Shown in pieces: positions 26,440 to 36,078 of a DNA stretch of 64,000 nt (its first letter is position 1; each line of letters starts with the position of its first letter). The DNA is from Paraburkholderia bannensis NBRC 103871 (GTDB lineage: Bacteria; Pseudomonadota; Gammaproteobacteria; Burkholderiales; Burkholderiaceae): NCBI RefSeq assembly GCF_000685015.1, contig NZ_BAYA01000026.1, positions 1-64,000 of the forward strand, read 5' to 3'. Below the pieces are notes generated by a model. The model saw only the letters and a list, made by a program, of their open reading frames with translations. It ran no database searches and was not told the origin of the DNA. A program made the translations under genes and the position numbers.

Positions 26440-26928
26440 TCAACGGTACGGTGCATCTGCTGCCTTGTTCGCGGCGATCTGCGCTTCATATCGATCGCCA
26501 ACGGCCAGCAGCATTTCCTTCGTGAAATACAGATCGCCGCGCTTCTCGCCGTGGTACTCGAGAATGTGCGTTTCGACGATCGAGTCCACCGGGCAGCTTT
26601 CTTCGCAGAAGCCGCAGAAGATGCACTTGGTCAGGTCGATGTCGTAACGCGTCGTGCGGCGCGTGTTGTCGGCGCGTACGTCCGATTCGATGGTAATGGC
26701 CATCGCCGGGCACACGGCTTCGCACAGCTTGCACGCGATGCAGCGCTCTTCGCCATTTTCATAGCGGCGCAGTGCATGCAAACCGCGGAAACGAGGCGAC
26801 ATCGGGGTCTTCTCTTCCGGGAACTGCACCGTCACCTTGCGCTTGAAGGTGTAACGACCCGTCAGCGCAAGGCCCTTGAGCAACTCGGTCAGGAAGAACG
26901 TCTTGAAGAACTGTTGAATAGCGGTCAT
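26440..26928 (-). CDS. nuoI: NADH-quinone oxidoreductase subunit I
   Basis: A 162-residue 8Fe ferredoxin-like subunit. Two [4Fe-4S] motifs are clear: C63-C66-C69-C73 (CIACKLCEAVCP) and C102-C105-C108-C112 (CIFCGFCEESCP), ligating clusters N6a and N6b in the peripheral arm. It passes electrons from NuoG to NuoB. Starts 12 bp after nuoH. Confidence 0.98.
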   Translation of the reverse strand: MTAIQQFFKTFFLTELLKGLALTGRYTFKRKVTVQFPEEKTPMSPRFRGLHALRRYENGEERCIACKLCEAVCPAMAITIESDVRADNTRRTTRYDIDLTKCIFCGFCEESCPVDSIVETHILEYHGEKRGDLYFTKEMLLAVGDRYEAQIAANKAADAPYR

Positions 26929-26940
26929 TTCGTCGCCCCC

Positions 26941-28005
26941 TTATTTCCAGATGCTCAGCGGCGACATATACCAGAAGCCAACCACAATCAGCCAGACCAC
27001 GCACACCGGAATGAACACCTTCCAGCCCAGACGCATGATCTGGTCATAGCGGAAGCGCGGGAACGTCGCGCGAGCCCAGATGAACACGGACAGGAAGAAG
27101 AAAGTCTTCAGAACCAGCCAGAACACGCCCGGGATGAAATCGAGGAACGCGAACGGCGCGCTCCAGCCGCCGAGGAACAGCACCGACGTGAGCGCCGAAA
27201 TCACGATCATGTTGATGTACTCGGCCAGGAAGAAGAGCGCGAAGCCCATCCCCGAGTAATCGACCATGTGACCGGCCACGATTTCCGATTCGCCTTCCAC
27301 CACGTCGAACGGGTGGCGATTGGTTTCCGCGAGGCCCGAGATGAAGTAGACGACGAACATCGGCAGCAGCGGCAGCCAGTTCCACGAGAGGAACGTGATG
27401 CCATGGCTCGCGAACATGCCTTGCATCTGCTGGCGCACGATGTCCGACAGATTCAGGCTGCCCGACACCATCAGCACCACGACGAGCGCGAAGCCCATCG
27501 CGATTTCATACGAAACCATCTGCGCCGCGGCGCGCATCGCGCCAAGGAACGCGTACTTCGAGTTCGAAGCCCAGCCCGCGAGAATCACGCCATAGACGCC
27601 GAACGACGAAATCGCCATCACGTAGAGCAGACCGGCGTTGATGTCGCCGAGCACCGCGCCCGCCTGGAACGGAATCACCGCCCAGACCGCGAAGGCCGGC
27701 ACCACCACCATGATCGGCGCGACCATGTAGACCCAGCGGCTCGCCTGGGCGGGCTGGATCACTTCCTTGAGCAGCAGCTTCAGCACGTCGGCGATCGGCT
27801 GCAGCAAGCCGCCGGGGCCGACGCGGTTCGGGCCCAGACGCACATGCATCCAGCCGATGAGCTTGCGCTCCCAGAGAATCAGGTACGCCACGCACAGCAG
27901 GATCACCACCGCGACGACGAGAATGCGCACCAGCGCCCACACCGTGGGCCAGGCCACGCCGAGCAGCTGGCTGCCGCCTGCATTGATCGTATCGAACAAG
28001 CTCAT
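26941..28005 (-). CDS. nuoH: NADH-quinone oxidoreductase subunit H
   Basis: A 354-residue membrane subunit with about eight transmembrane helices that forms the quinone chamber and links both arms. Characteristic stretches are ERKLIGWMHVRLGPNRVGP and ETNRHPFDVVEGESE, the latter with the conserved acidic residues near the quinone path. Its ATG directly abuts the nuoG stop codon. Confidence 0.98.
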   Translation of the reverse strand: MSLFDTINAGGSQLLGVAWPTVWALVRILVVAVVILLCVAYLILWERKLIGWMHVRLGPNRVGPGGLLQPIADVLKLLLKEVIQPAQASRWVYMVAPIMVVVPAFAVWAVIPFQAGAVLGDINAGLLYVMAISSFGVYGVILAGWASNSKYAFLGAMRAAAQMVSYEIAMGFALVVVLMVSGSLNLSDIVRQQMQGMFASHGITFLSWNWLPLLPMFVVYFISGLAETNRHPFDVVEGESEIVAGHMVDYSGMGFALFFLAEYINMIVISALTSVLFLGGWSAPFAFLDFIPGVFWLVLKTFFFLSVFIWARATFPRFRYDQIMRLGWKVFIPVCVVWLIVVGFWYMSPLSIWK

Positions 28006-30339
28006 TTACGCCTTCTCCACCAGCAGTTCACCGAACAGGCTGCCGAGCTGCGCGCCGGCCGGCGTGGCCGCCGAAAGACGCACGGCCGTCGGCGCAAGAT
28101 TCGCGTCACGCGTCGCGGGCACCGTCACCGACAGCTCGCCCTGGCGCACGCGCACGGCGTCGCCTTCCTTCAGGCCGAGCTGGTCGAACAGCGCAGCCGG
28201 CAGGCCGACCGTGTTCGCCACGCGCGCGGCCGTCGTGAGGTGCAGCGCTTCGGAGCGGCGCACGATCGGGTCGGCGTGATAGATGGGCACATCGGAGATG
28301 CGCTCGAAGCGACCTTCCGCTGCCTTCGCGACGCTTGCGCGCGCAACCGCAGCGCCAGTCCTGTTCGACAGACGTGCTTCGAAGCTGCCGTCGCCGATGG
28401 CCTTGCGGCGCACTTCTTCGGCTGCGTCGTATTCGAAACCCGGCAGGCCGAGCAGCGTACCCAGCACGCGCAGGACCTTCCAGGCCGGACGCGTGTCGCC
28501 GAGCGGGCGCACGACGCCGTTGAAGATCTGCACCGTGCCTTCGGCGTTGACGAAGGTGCCCGACGTTTCCGTGTACGGCGCGATCGGCAGCAGCACGTCG
28601 GCGTAGTCGAGGCCGGTCTTGAACGGCGAGAACACGGCGACCATTTCGGCCTGCGCGAGCGCGGCGCGCGCAGCAGCCGGGTTGGCCGTGTCGAACTCGG
28701 GTTCGACGTTGAACAGCAGATAGCCCTTGCGCGGCTGCTCGAACACTTCGCGTGCGTTCAGGCCGTCGCGACCCGGCAGTGCGCCCACCAGGTGCGCGCC
28801 AACCGTGTTCGCCGCTTCCGTGAGGAAACCGAGCGTGGCGCCCGTCGTCTCGGCGATGAACTGGGCGGCCGCGTGCAGACGCGAGAATTCCGGATGCTGG
28901 ACGGCAGCGTTGCCGAGCAGCACGAAGCGGCGCTCGCCGCTTGCGAGCGAGGCGGCGACCTGCTTCGCGGCTTCCGTCGCTTGTGCGCCAGCGAAGCCTT
29001 CCGGCAGCGCGACGCCCTTCGCTTCAGCCGCAGCGGCAGCGATGGCCGCGAGTTCGTCGAGCCATGCCGACGGCGCGGCGACGATGCGCTGCGCGTTCGG
29101 GATCAGCGAACCATCGGCCGTCGCGTTGAGGAACGACACCTGTGCGCCGCCCTTCGCTGCCTGGCGCAGACGCGCGGCGAACAGCGCGTGGTCGCGACGC
29201 AGGAACGAGCCGACGATGAATGCGGAATCGGCATACGACAGATCGGCGATCTTCGCACCGAGCCACGGCGTGCCTTCCAGCGGCGCCGAGAAGTCGCTCT
29301 GGCGCAGGCGGAAGTCGACGTTCGGCGTGCCGATCGCGTCCGCGAGCTGCTTCACGAGGTGCAGTTCTTCAATCGTGCTGTGCGGGCTGACCAGCGCGGC
29401 GAGCATGTTCTCGCCATGATCGTCGCTGATGCCGCGAATGCCCTTGACCACGTAGTCCAGCGCGGTCTGCCAGTCGGTCTCGACCCACTCGCCACCCTGT
29501 TTGATCATCGGGCGCGTGAGGCGGTCTTCGGCGTTCAGGCCTTCGTACGAGAAGCGATCCTTGTCCGAGATCCAGCATTCGTTGACGGCTTCATTCTCGA
29601 ACGGCAGCACGCGCATCACGCGGTTGTTCTTGACCTGCACGACGAGGTTCGCACCCGTCGAATCGTGCGGGCTAACCGACTTGCGGCGCGACAGTTCCCA
29701 CGTACGCGCCGAGAAGCGGAACGGCTTGCTCGTAAGCGCGCCGACCGGGCACAGGTCGATCATGTTGCCCGACAGCTCCGAATCCACGGTCTTGCCGAGG
29801 AAGGTGCTGATTTCCGAGTGCATGCCGCGACCGAGCATGCCGAGCTCCATCACCCCGGCGATCTCGTCGCCGAAGCGCACGCAGCGCGTGCAGTGGATGC
29901 AGCGCGACATCTCTTCCATCGAGATGAGCGGGCCGACGTTCTTGTGGAACACGACGCGCTTTTCTTCGCTGAAGCGCGACGCCGACTTGCCGTAACCCAC
30001 TGCCAGATCCTGGAGCTGGCACTCGCCGCCCTGATCGCAGATCGGGCAATCCAGCGGGTGATTGATCAGCAGGAATTCCATCACGGCTTGCTGACCCTGC
30101 ACGGCCTTGTCCGACGTCGTGCGCACGACCATGCCCTGCGAGACCGGGGTCGCGCATGCGGGCACGGCCTTCGGCATCTTTTCGACATCGACGAGACACA
30201 TCCGGCAGTTGGCCGCGATCGACAGCTTCTTGTGATAGCAGAAGTGCGGAATGTACGTGTCCACGCGCTGCGCAGCCTGGATCACCATGCTGCCCTCGGG
30301 CACCTGCACCTTCTTGCCGTCTATTTCAAGTTCAACCAT
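28006..30339 (-). CDS. nuoG: NADH-quinone oxidoreductase subunit G
   Basis: A 777-residue peripheral-arm subunit. The N-terminal [2Fe-2S] domain has C34, C45, C48 and C62. HPLDCPICDQGGECQLQD and the HCTRCVRFGDEIAG segment ligate further [4Fe-4S] clusters, and a molybdopterin-oxidoreductase-like domain without cofactor follows. It carries electrons from NuoEF to NuoI. It starts 117 bp after nuoF. Confidence 0.97.
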   Translation of the reverse strand: MVELEIDGKKVQVPEGSMVIQAAQRVDTYIPHFCYHKKLSIAANCRMCLVDVEKMPKAVPACATPVSQGMVVRTTSDKAVQGQQAVMEFLLINHPLDCPICDQGGECQLQDLAVGYGKSASRFSEEKRVVFHKNVGPLISMEEMSRCIHCTRCVRFGDEIAGVMELGMLGRGMHSEISTFLGKTVDSELSGNMIDLCPVGALTSKPFRFSARTWELSRRKSVSPHDSTGANLVVQVKNNRVMRVLPFENEAVNECWISDKDRFSYEGLNAEDRLTRPMIKQGGEWVETDWQTALDYVVKGIRGISDDHGENMLAALVSPHSTIEELHLVKQLADAIGTPNVDFRLRQSDFSAPLEGTPWLGAKIADLSYADSAFIVGSFLRRDHALFAARLRQAAKGGAQVSFLNATADGSLIPNAQRIVAAPSAWLDELAAIAAAAAEAKGVALPEGFAGAQATEAAKQVAASLASGERRFVLLGNAAVQHPEFSRLHAAAQFIAETTGATLGFLTEAANTVGAHLVGALPGRDGLNAREVFEQPRKGYLLFNVEPEFDTANPAAARAALAQAEMVAVFSPFKTGLDYADVLLPIAPYTETSGTFVNAEGTVQIFNGVVRPLGDTRPAWKVLRVLGTLLGLPGFEYDAAEEVRRKAIGDGSFEARLSNRTGAAVARASVAKAAEGRFERISDVPIYHADPIVRRSEALHLTTAARVANTVGLPAALFDQLGLKEGDAVRVRQGELSVTVPATRDANLAPTAVRLSAATPAGAQLGSLFGELLVEKA

Positions 30340-30456
30340 GATGGTTAATCGTCCCTAACCTGTTACCGCTCAATTTCACAGCGGCCTTCCCCGCTTTCAT
30401 CGCCGTTGCGTCGTGCCGCGCGGTGCGCGCACAACGCGCTGTCCTCATTCGCCCGA

Positions 30457-31785
30457 TCAGGCAGCCACCGTTTCCGGGGCCGCGTGCGAGCCGGCATGAC
30501 CGCCGACGAGACAACGCTTGTTGTGCACGTGATATTCGAATTCGTCCCAGTAATGCTTGAGCATGCCGCGCACCGGCATGGCCGCTGCGTCGCCGAGCGC
30601 GCAGATCGTGCGGCCCATGATGTTGCCCGCCACCGAGTTCAGCAGATCCAGGTCTTCCTGGCGGCCCTGGCCGTGCTCGATACGGTTCACCACGCGATAG
30701 AGCCAGCCCGTGCCTTCGCGGCACGGCGTGCACTGGCCGCACGACTCTTCGTAATAGAAGTACGAGAGACGCAGCAGCGAGCGCACCATGCAGCGCGTTT
30801 CGTCCATGACGATGACCGCACCCGAGCCGAGCATCGAGCCCTGCTTGGCGATGGAGTCATAGTCCATGTCCGTCTGCATCATCAGGTCGCCCGGAATGAC
30901 CGGCGCCGACGAGCCGCCCGGAATCACGGCCTTGAGCTTCTTGCCGCCGCGCACGCCGCCGGCGAGTTCCATCAGCGTCGCGAACGGCGTGCCGAGCGGA
31001 ATCTCGTAGTTGCCCGGACGCTCGACGTCACCCGAGATCGAGAAGATCTTGGTGCCGCCGTTGTTCGGCTTGCCGAGTTCCATGTAAGCCTGCGGGCCCA
31101 CGGTCAGCAGGAACGGAACGGCCGCGAAGGTTTCCGTGTTGTTGATCGTGGTGGGCTTGCCGTACACGCCGAAGCTCGCCGGGAACGGCGGCTTGAAGCG
31201 CGGCTGGCCCTTCTTGCCTTCGAGCGATTCGAGCAGCGCGGTTTCCTCGCCGCACACGTACGCGCCATAACCATGGTGCGCGTGCAACTGGAACGAGAAG
31301 TCCGAGCCAAGAATGTTGTCGCCGAGCAGGCCCGCGGCGCGCGCTTCATCCAGCGCGGCCTCGAAGCGGCGATACACCTCGAAGATTTCGCCGTGGATGT
31401 AGTTGTAGCCCACCGTGATGCCCATGGCGTACGCGCCGATGGCCATGCCTTCGATCACCGCGTGCGGGTTCAGGCGCAGGATGTCGCGATCCTTGAACGT
31501 GCCCGGCTCGCCCTCGTCCGAGTTGCAGACGAGGTACTTCTGGCCGGGGAACTGACGCGGCATGAAGCTCCACTTCAGGCCGGTCGGGAAGCCCGCGCCG
31601 CCGCGGCCGCGCAGACCGCCCGCTTTCACGTCGGCGATCACCTGCTCGGGCGGAATCTTTTCTTCGACGATACGGCGCAGCTGCTTGTAGCCACCGCGTG
31701 CAACGTAATCTTCGAGATGCCAGTTCTCGCCGTTGAGGCCCGCGAGAATCAGGGGTTTGATGTGACGGTCGTGCAACGCAGTCAT
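30457..31785 (-). CDS. nuoF: NADH-quinone oxidoreductase subunit F
   Basis: A 442-residue NADH-binding subunit. The GLRGRGGAGFPTGLKW glycine-rich segment near 57-72 binds NADH and FMN, and ESCGQCTPCREGTGW provides cysteines for cluster N3. It accepts hydride from NADH via FMN. Its ATG overlaps the nuoE stop (ATGA), so the two are translationally coupled. Confidence 0.98.
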   Translation of the reverse strand: MTALHDRHIKPLILAGLNGENWHLEDYVARGGYKQLRRIVEEKIPPEQVIADVKAGGLRGRGGAGFPTGLKWSFMPRQFPGQKYLVCNSDEGEPGTFKDRDILRLNPHAVIEGMAIGAYAMGITVGYNYIHGEIFEVYRRFEAALDEARAAGLLGDNILGSDFSFQLHAHHGYGAYVCGEETALLESLEGKKGQPRFKPPFPASFGVYGKPTTINNTETFAAVPFLLTVGPQAYMELGKPNNGGTKIFSISGDVERPGNYEIPLGTPFATLMELAGGVRGGKKLKAVIPGGSSAPVIPGDLMMQTDMDYDSIAKQGSMLGSGAVIVMDETRCMVRSLLRLSYFYYEESCGQCTPCREGTGWLYRVVNRIEHGQGRQEDLDLLNSVAGNIMGRTICALGDAAAMPVRGMLKHYWDEFEYHVHNKRCLVGGHAGSHAAPETVAA

Positions 31786-32267
31786 TTCGAAAGCTCCTCA
31801 AGCAGCTGGTCGATCTTCTCGCGGCTCATGAAGCTGCACATGCGGTGGTTGTTCACGAGCAGCACCGGTGCGTCGCCGCACGCGCCCATGCACTCACCTT
31901 CTTTCAAGGTGAACTTGCCGTCGGGCGTGGTTTCGCCGAAGTCGATACCGAGCTTCTGCTTCAGATAGTCGGCGGCGCCTTCCGCACCGCCATCCGGGCC
32001 GAGCTGACACGGCAGGTTCGTGCAGAGCGTGATCTTGTGCTTGCCGACCGGCCGGGTCTCGAACATCGTATAGAAGGTGGCGACTTCCTGGACGGCAACC
32101 GGCGGCATGCCGATGTAGTCGGCCACGAACTGCATCAGTTCGGGAGACAGCCAGCCATGCTCTTCTTGAGCAACGGCCAAAGCCGCCATCACGGCGGACT
32201 GTCGCTGATCGGCGGGGTACTTCGACAGCGCGCGATCGATTTCTTTCAGGCCTTCAGCTGAGATCAT
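31782..32267 (-). CDS. nuoE: NADH-quinone oxidoreductase subunit E
   Basis: A 161-residue thioredoxin-like [2Fe-2S] subunit. Ligands are C82, C87, C126 and C130 (CTNLPC, CMGAC), holding cluster N1a. The start is put at the ATG at 32267 (MISAEGLKEIDRAL); the upstream in-frame TTG at 32288 has its AGGAA too close to serve. Normal length for the family. Follows nuoD after 153 bp. Confidence 0.96.
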   Translation of the reverse strand: MISAEGLKEIDRALSKYPADQRQSAVMAALAVAQEEHGWLSPELMQFVADYIGMPPVAVQEVATFYTMFETRPVGKHKITLCTNLPCQLGPDGGAEGAADYLKQKLGIDFGETTPDGKFTLKEGECMGACGDAPVLLVNNHRMCSFMSREKIDQLLEELSK

Positions 32268-32420
32268 TTTCAGACACGACTCTTTCAATTCCTACCGTTT
32301 CAATTCCCGCCAGACAAACTCCTGCCGCGCGTTGTGCATTCCTGCTCGCTGCGTCAGACGTGGCGTTCCCGGTATTTCGCCGCGCGCACCGCACCTGCGG
32401 GCGCGCCGGCAGCTTGCTAC

Positions 32421-33674
32421 CTAGCGGTCGATTTCACCGAACACAATGTCCTGCGTGCCGATGATCGTGACCGCGTCGGCAATCATGTGGCCGCGCGCCA
32501 TTTCATCCAGCGCGGACAGGTGGGCATAACCCGGCGCGCGGATCTTCAGACGATACGGCTTGTTCGCGCCATCCGACACCAGGTAGATGCCGAATTCACC
32601 CTTCGGATGTTCGACGGCTGCATACGCCTCGCCTGCGGGCACGTGGAAGCCTTCCGTGAAGAGCTTGAAGTGGTGAATCAGCTCTTCCATGTTCGACTTC
32701 ATGTTCACGCGCGACGGCGGCGCAACCTTGTGATTGTCGACCATCACGGGGCCCGGATTCTTGCGCAGCCACTCAATGCACTGTTTCGCGATCCGGGTGG
32801 ACTGGCGCATCTCTTCGATACGCACGAGATAGCGGTCGTAACAATCGCCGTTCACGCCCACCGGAATGTCGAAATCGAGCTGGTCGTAGACTTCGTACGG
32901 CTGCTTCTTGCGCAGGTCCCATTCGATGCCCGAACCGCGCAGCATCGCCCCCGTGAGACCCAGTTGCATCGCACGCTCGGGGCTCACCACGCCGATGCCC
33001 ACGAGACGCTGCTTCCAGATGCGGTTGTCGGTGAGCAGCGTTTCGTACTCGTCGACACAGCCCGGGAAGCGCGTGAAGAAGTCGTCGATGAAATCCAGCA
33101 CCGAGCCCTGGCGCGCTTCATTCATCTTCGCCAGTGCTTTCTCGTTGTGGATTTTCGACGCCTTGTATTGCGGCATTGCGTCCGGCAGGTCGCGATAGAC
33201 GCCGCCCGGACGATAGTAGGCCGCGTGCATACGCGCGCCCGACACCGCCTCATAGACGTCCATCAGGTCTTCGCGCTCGCGGAAGGCGTAGAGGAACACC
33301 GCCATCGCGCCGACGTCGAGACCGTGCGAGCCAATCCACATCAGGTGGTTCAGCACGCGCGTGATTTCGTCGAACAGCACCCGGATGTACTTGGCGCGGA
33401 TCGGCACTTCGAGGCCGAGCAGCTTTTCGATCGCGAGCACATAGCCGTGCTCGTTGACCATCATCGACACGTAGTCGAGACGGTCCATGTACGGCACCGA
33501 CTGGATGAAGGTCTTGCTCTCGGCGAGCTTTTCGGTCGCGCGATGCAGCAGGCCGATGTGCGGATCGGCGCGCTGGATCACTTCGCCGTCGAGCTCCAGC
33601 ACGAGGCGCAGCACACCGTGCGCTGCCGGGTGCTGCGGGCCGAAGTTGAGCGTGTAGTTCTTGATCTCTGACAT
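32421..33674 (-). CDS. nuoD: NADH-quinone oxidoreductase subunit D
   Basis: A 417-residue 49-kDa-type subunit, related to the large subunit of NiFe hydrogenases but without metal ligands. FGPQHPAAHGVLRLVLELDGE at the N-terminus and the C-terminal IGTQDIVFGEIDR are diagnostic. With NuoB it forms the quinone-binding cavity. Starts 9 bp after nuoC. Confidence 0.98.
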   Translation of the reverse strand: MSEIKNYTLNFGPQHPAAHGVLRLVLELDGEVIQRADPHIGLLHRATEKLAESKTFIQSVPYMDRLDYVSMMVNEHGYVLAIEKLLGLEVPIRAKYIRVLFDEITRVLNHLMWIGSHGLDVGAMAVFLYAFREREDLMDVYEAVSGARMHAAYYRPGGVYRDLPDAMPQYKASKIHNEKALAKMNEARQGSVLDFIDDFFTRFPGCVDEYETLLTDNRIWKQRLVGIGVVSPERAMQLGLTGAMLRGSGIEWDLRKKQPYEVYDQLDFDIPVGVNGDCYDRYLVRIEEMRQSTRIAKQCIEWLRKNPGPVMVDNHKVAPPSRVNMKSNMEELIHHFKLFTEGFHVPAGEAYAAVEHPKGEFGIYLVSDGANKPYRLKIRAPGYAHLSALDEMARGHMIADAVTIIGTQDIVFGEIDR

Positions 33675-33683
33675 GCGACCCTC

Positions 33684-34289
33684 TTAGTGTTTCTTCAGAC
33701 CGCCGTAGCGATCCTCGCGGATCACACGCGGCGTGATCTCGCGCGGCTCGATCGTAACCGGTTGATAGACTACCCGCTTCTGCTCCGGGTCATATCGCAT
33801 CTCGACATAGCCGGAGACCGGGAAGTCCTTGCGGAACGGATGGCCAATGAAACCGTAGTCGGTCAGGATACGGCGCAGGTCGGGGTGACCTTCGAAGACG
33901 ATACCGAAGAGGTCGAACGCTTCACGTTCGTACCAGTTGGCCGAATTCCAGATCTCCACGACGGAGGGCACGATAGGCACTTCGTCGTCCGGCGCGAAGA
34001 CGCGCAGACGCAGACGCCAGTTGTTCGTAATGGAGAGCAGATGCGAGACGGCCGCAAAACGCGGGCCTTCCCAGACACCGTCACCATAGGTTTGATAGTC
34101 GACGCCACAGAGGTCGACCAGTTGTTCGAAGCGGAGCGACGGATTGTCGCGCAATTCTGTCGCGACATTCAGGTAATCTACCGCTTTTATGACCAAGGTC
34201 AACTCACCGAGCTTTTCAGTGAGGCTGACGACGCGCGCACCAAGGGCCGCTTCGAGGTTCGCTTTCAGGGTCTCGAGTTTGCTTGCCAT
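33684..34289 (-). CDS. nuoC: NADH-quinone oxidoreductase subunit C
   Basis: A 201-residue 30-kDa-type subunit, separate from NuoD as in most betaproteobacteria (fused in enterobacteria). The signature ERETFDLFGI is present as EREAFDLFGIVFEGHPDLRR. It is a structural part of the peripheral arm. Lies 23 bp after nuoB. Confidence 0.97.
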   Translation of the reverse strand: MASKLETLKANLEAALGARVVSLTEKLGELTLVIKAVDYLNVATELRDNPSLRFEQLVDLCGVDYQTYGDGVWEGPRFAAVSHLLSITNNWRLRLRVFAPDDEVPIVPSVVEIWNSANWYEREAFDLFGIVFEGHPDLRRILTDYGFIGHPFRKDFPVSGYVEMRYDPEQKRVVYQPVTIEPREITPRVIREDRYGGLKKH

Positions 34290-34312
34290 ATTGTGGGGGA
34301 GGCGTTTGGCCT

Positions 34313-34792
34313 TTATTGACGGGCGATGGTGCTAGTGCGGCGAATCTTCGCCTGCAACTGGATCACCCCGTAGACGAGGGCTTCCGCCGTGGGCGGGCAA
34401 CCCGGCACGTAGACGTCGACCGGCACGATCCGATCACAGCCGCGCACGACCGAATACGAATAGTGATAGTAGCCGCCGCCGTTGGCGCAGGATCCCATCG
34501 AGATGACCCAGCGCGGCTCGGCCATCTGGTCATAGACCTTGCGCAGCGCAGGCGCCATCTTGTTGCAGAGCGTGCCGGCGACGATCATCACGTCGGACTG
34601 ACGCGGACTCGGGCGAAACACCACGCCGAAGCGGTCGAGGTCGTAACGGGCCGCGCCCGCGTGCATCATTTCGACCGCGCAACACGCCAGGCCGAACGTC
34701 ATTGGCCACAGCGAGCCAGTGCGCGTCCAGTTGATCAGCTTGTCAGCCGTGGTGGTGACAAACCCTTCCTTCAAGACCCCTTCGATACTCAT
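34313..34792 (-). CDS. nuoB: NADH-quinone oxidoreductase subunit B
   Basis: A 159-residue subunit that holds cluster N2, the last iron-sulphur centre before quinone. Its ligands are the tandem cysteines C37-C38 (GLACCAVEMM) with C102 (GSCANGGG) and C132 (PGCPPT). The start at 34792 (MSIEGVLKEGF) is chosen over 34843 because it gives the family N-terminus. Confidence 0.97.
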   Translation of the reverse strand: MSIEGVLKEGFVTTTADKLINWTRTGSLWPMTFGLACCAVEMMHAGAARYDLDRFGVVFRPSPRQSDVMIVAGTLCNKMAPALRKVYDQMAEPRWVISMGSCANGGGYYHYSYSVVRGCDRIVPVDVYVPGCPPTAEALVYGVIQLQAKIRRTSTIARQ

Positions 34793-34864
34793 GTGCTTTC
34801 CACTCCAGCGGACGGCCTGCAGTGTCCCCACAGTGCCGCCCATGCTATCCGGCGATTTAACCCG

Positions 34865-35224
34865 TCATTCCCAGTCGAGACCGCCTTTCTTCCAGATGTA
34901 GGCAAAGCCCAGCAGGAATTCGAGCAGAAACAGCATCATCGACAGGAAACCCGGCCAGCCGATGTCGCGCAGGGCAACGCCCCACGGAAACAGGAATGCC
35001 GTTTCGAGATCGAAGATGATGAAGAGAATGGCCACGAGGTAATACCGTACATCGAACTTCATGCGCGCGTCTTCGAACGCCTCAAAGCCGCACTCGTACG
35101 GTGAATTCTTTTCGCTGTTTGGCCGATTGGGACCGAGGATCTTGCCGATGCTGACCAGCGCCACGCCCAGACCAAGACCTACAAGAAGGAATAACAGGAC
35201 GGGGTAATAGGTAGCGAGGTTCAA
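34865..35224 (-). CDS. nuoA: NADH-quinone oxidoreductase subunit A
   Basis: A 119-residue membrane subunit with three transmembrane helices. The loop motif KNSPYECGFEAF and the second-helix acidic pair in FIIFDLETAFLFPWG are conserved. First gene of the 14-gene nuo operon, with its promoter presumably in the 112 bp between it and the tRNA terminator; no clear boxes were found there. Confidence 0.97.
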   Translation of the reverse strand: MNLATYYPVLLFLLVGLGLGVALVSIGKILGPNRPNSEKNSPYECGFEAFEDARMKFDVRYYLVAILFIIFDLETAFLFPWGVALRDIGWPGFLSMMLFLLEFLLGFAYIWKKGGLDWE

Positions 35225-35336
35225 GGCTATCCTCTATCGGTTGGTTCTGAGGTTCCGCAGGAGAACTTCTGGTCGCTCCGCGGGAAGTGCTTTACGTATT
35301 TCGCGCTGCGAACGAAACAAACACGACGTATAAAGC

Positions 35337-35379
35337 AAAAATGCCAGCCGAAGCTGATGAAGCAAGCGGCTGGCATTTT
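35337..35379 (-). terminator. Intrinsic terminator of tRNA-Leu
   Basis: A 13-bp perfect inverted repeat (35338-35350 with 35367-35379; AAATGCCAGCCG-type arm) with T-rich ends on both strands, 11 bp after the CCA end of the tRNA on the minus strand. It separates the tRNA from nuoA. Confidence 0.88.
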
Positions 35380-35390
35380 CTCGAATACAT

Positions 35391-35475
35391 TGGTGCCGAC
35401 GGCGAGACTCGAACTCGCACAGCTTTCGCCACTACCCCCTCAAGATAGCGTGTCTACCAATTTCACCACGTCGGC
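35391..35475 (-). tRNA. tRNA-Leu (anticodon GAG)
   Basis: An 85-nt tRNA read on the minus strand, with encoded CCA. Acceptor arms GCCGACG and CGTCGGC pair fully with discriminator A. The D-loop contains GGTAGAC, the anticodon stem CTATC/GGTAG holds loop TTGAGGG (anticodon GAG, reading CUC/CUU), a long variable arm marks it as class II, and the T-loop is TTCGAGT. It is preceded by a strong promoter and followed by its own terminator. Confidence 0.97.
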
Positions 35476-35532
35476 ACTACATGCAATCCGGGAGAACAAT
35501 TATTGCAAACCGCGAATCGCTTCAAGACTTAA

Positions 35533-35561
35533 ATTCTAACCTGTTCCCGCCGTTTGTTCAA
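35533..35561 (-). promoter_or_regulatory. Sigma70 promoter of tRNA-Leu
   Basis: On the minus strand TTGAAC (35556-35561), a 17-bp spacer and TAGAAT (35533-35538), five of six matches in each box or close to it. It lies 58 bp upstream of the mature tRNA 5' end and 25 bp after the secG stop. Confidence 0.7.
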
Positions 35562-35585
35562 TGCACAAAAACAGATTTTTGAAAC

Positions 35586-35987
35586 TTATTTCGGAACGTC
35601 GTTACCCGGTGCCGAAGACGCTACCGCAGCCGATGCAGCTGCCGTTGCGCTGACATTGGACGCTGCGGAAACACTCGCTGCGACCGGTGCCGAAGCCACG
35701 ACCGGGGCAGGTGCCGAAGCGCCAAGCACGCCCGCCGAAGGCTTCGCATGATACGACCCCAGGTAGGTTAACGCAAGCGTCGACACGAAAAATACCGTTG
35801 CGAGAACTGCGGTAGTACGCGACAGGAAGTTGGCGGAACCGCTTGCGCCAAAGAGGCTGCCCGACGCGCCGCTACCGAAGGCCGCGCCCATGTCGGCGCC
35901 TTTGCCGTGTTGCAGCAAGACGAGGCCAATCACCCCGAGCGCCGACAGAAGCTGGACGACGATAATCAACGTTTTCAAATACAGCAT
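35586..35987 (-). CDS. secG: Preprotein translocase subunit SecG
   Basis: A 133-residue inner-membrane protein with two transmembrane helices (about 3-22 and 50-72), and the LLQHGKGADMGAAFGSG loop typical of SecG. It assists SecYE during SecA-driven export. The start is set at 35987 (MLYLKTLIIVVQLL), behind an AGGTGA ribosome site. The last 55 residues are a low-complexity Ala/Ser/Val tail, common in Burkholderia SecG. Lies 91 bp after tpiA on the same strand. Confidence 0.95.
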   Translation of the reverse strand: MLYLKTLIIVVQLLSALGVIGLVLLQHGKGADMGAAFGSGASGSLFGASGSANFLSRTTAVLATVFFVSTLALTYLGSYHAKPSAGVLGASAPAPVVASAPVAASVSAASNVSATAAASAAVASSAPGNDVPK

Positions 35988-36078
35988 CACACTCACCTGA
36001 GTCCTGGTTGAACGCATCCTTCTTGAGGATGCGCATTGTAAGCCGGCACGGCCCGCGAGAGGCGCCGTGCGCGAACCT

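Noticed and set aside
26268..26501. A 77-codon minus-strand ORF in the nuoI-nuoJ gap.
   Set aside because: It overlaps the end of nuoI out of frame and has no family resemblance or ribosome site.
26551..30348. A 1265-codon uninterrupted plus-strand frame.
   Set aside because: It lies antisense to nuoI, nuoH and nuoG, is extremely rich in Arg, His and Gln, and matches no family; it is a by-product of GC-rich third positions of the nuo genes.
30406..31968. A 520-codon plus-strand frame opposite nuoF.
   Set aside because: Antisense shadow; nuoF is full length and certain.
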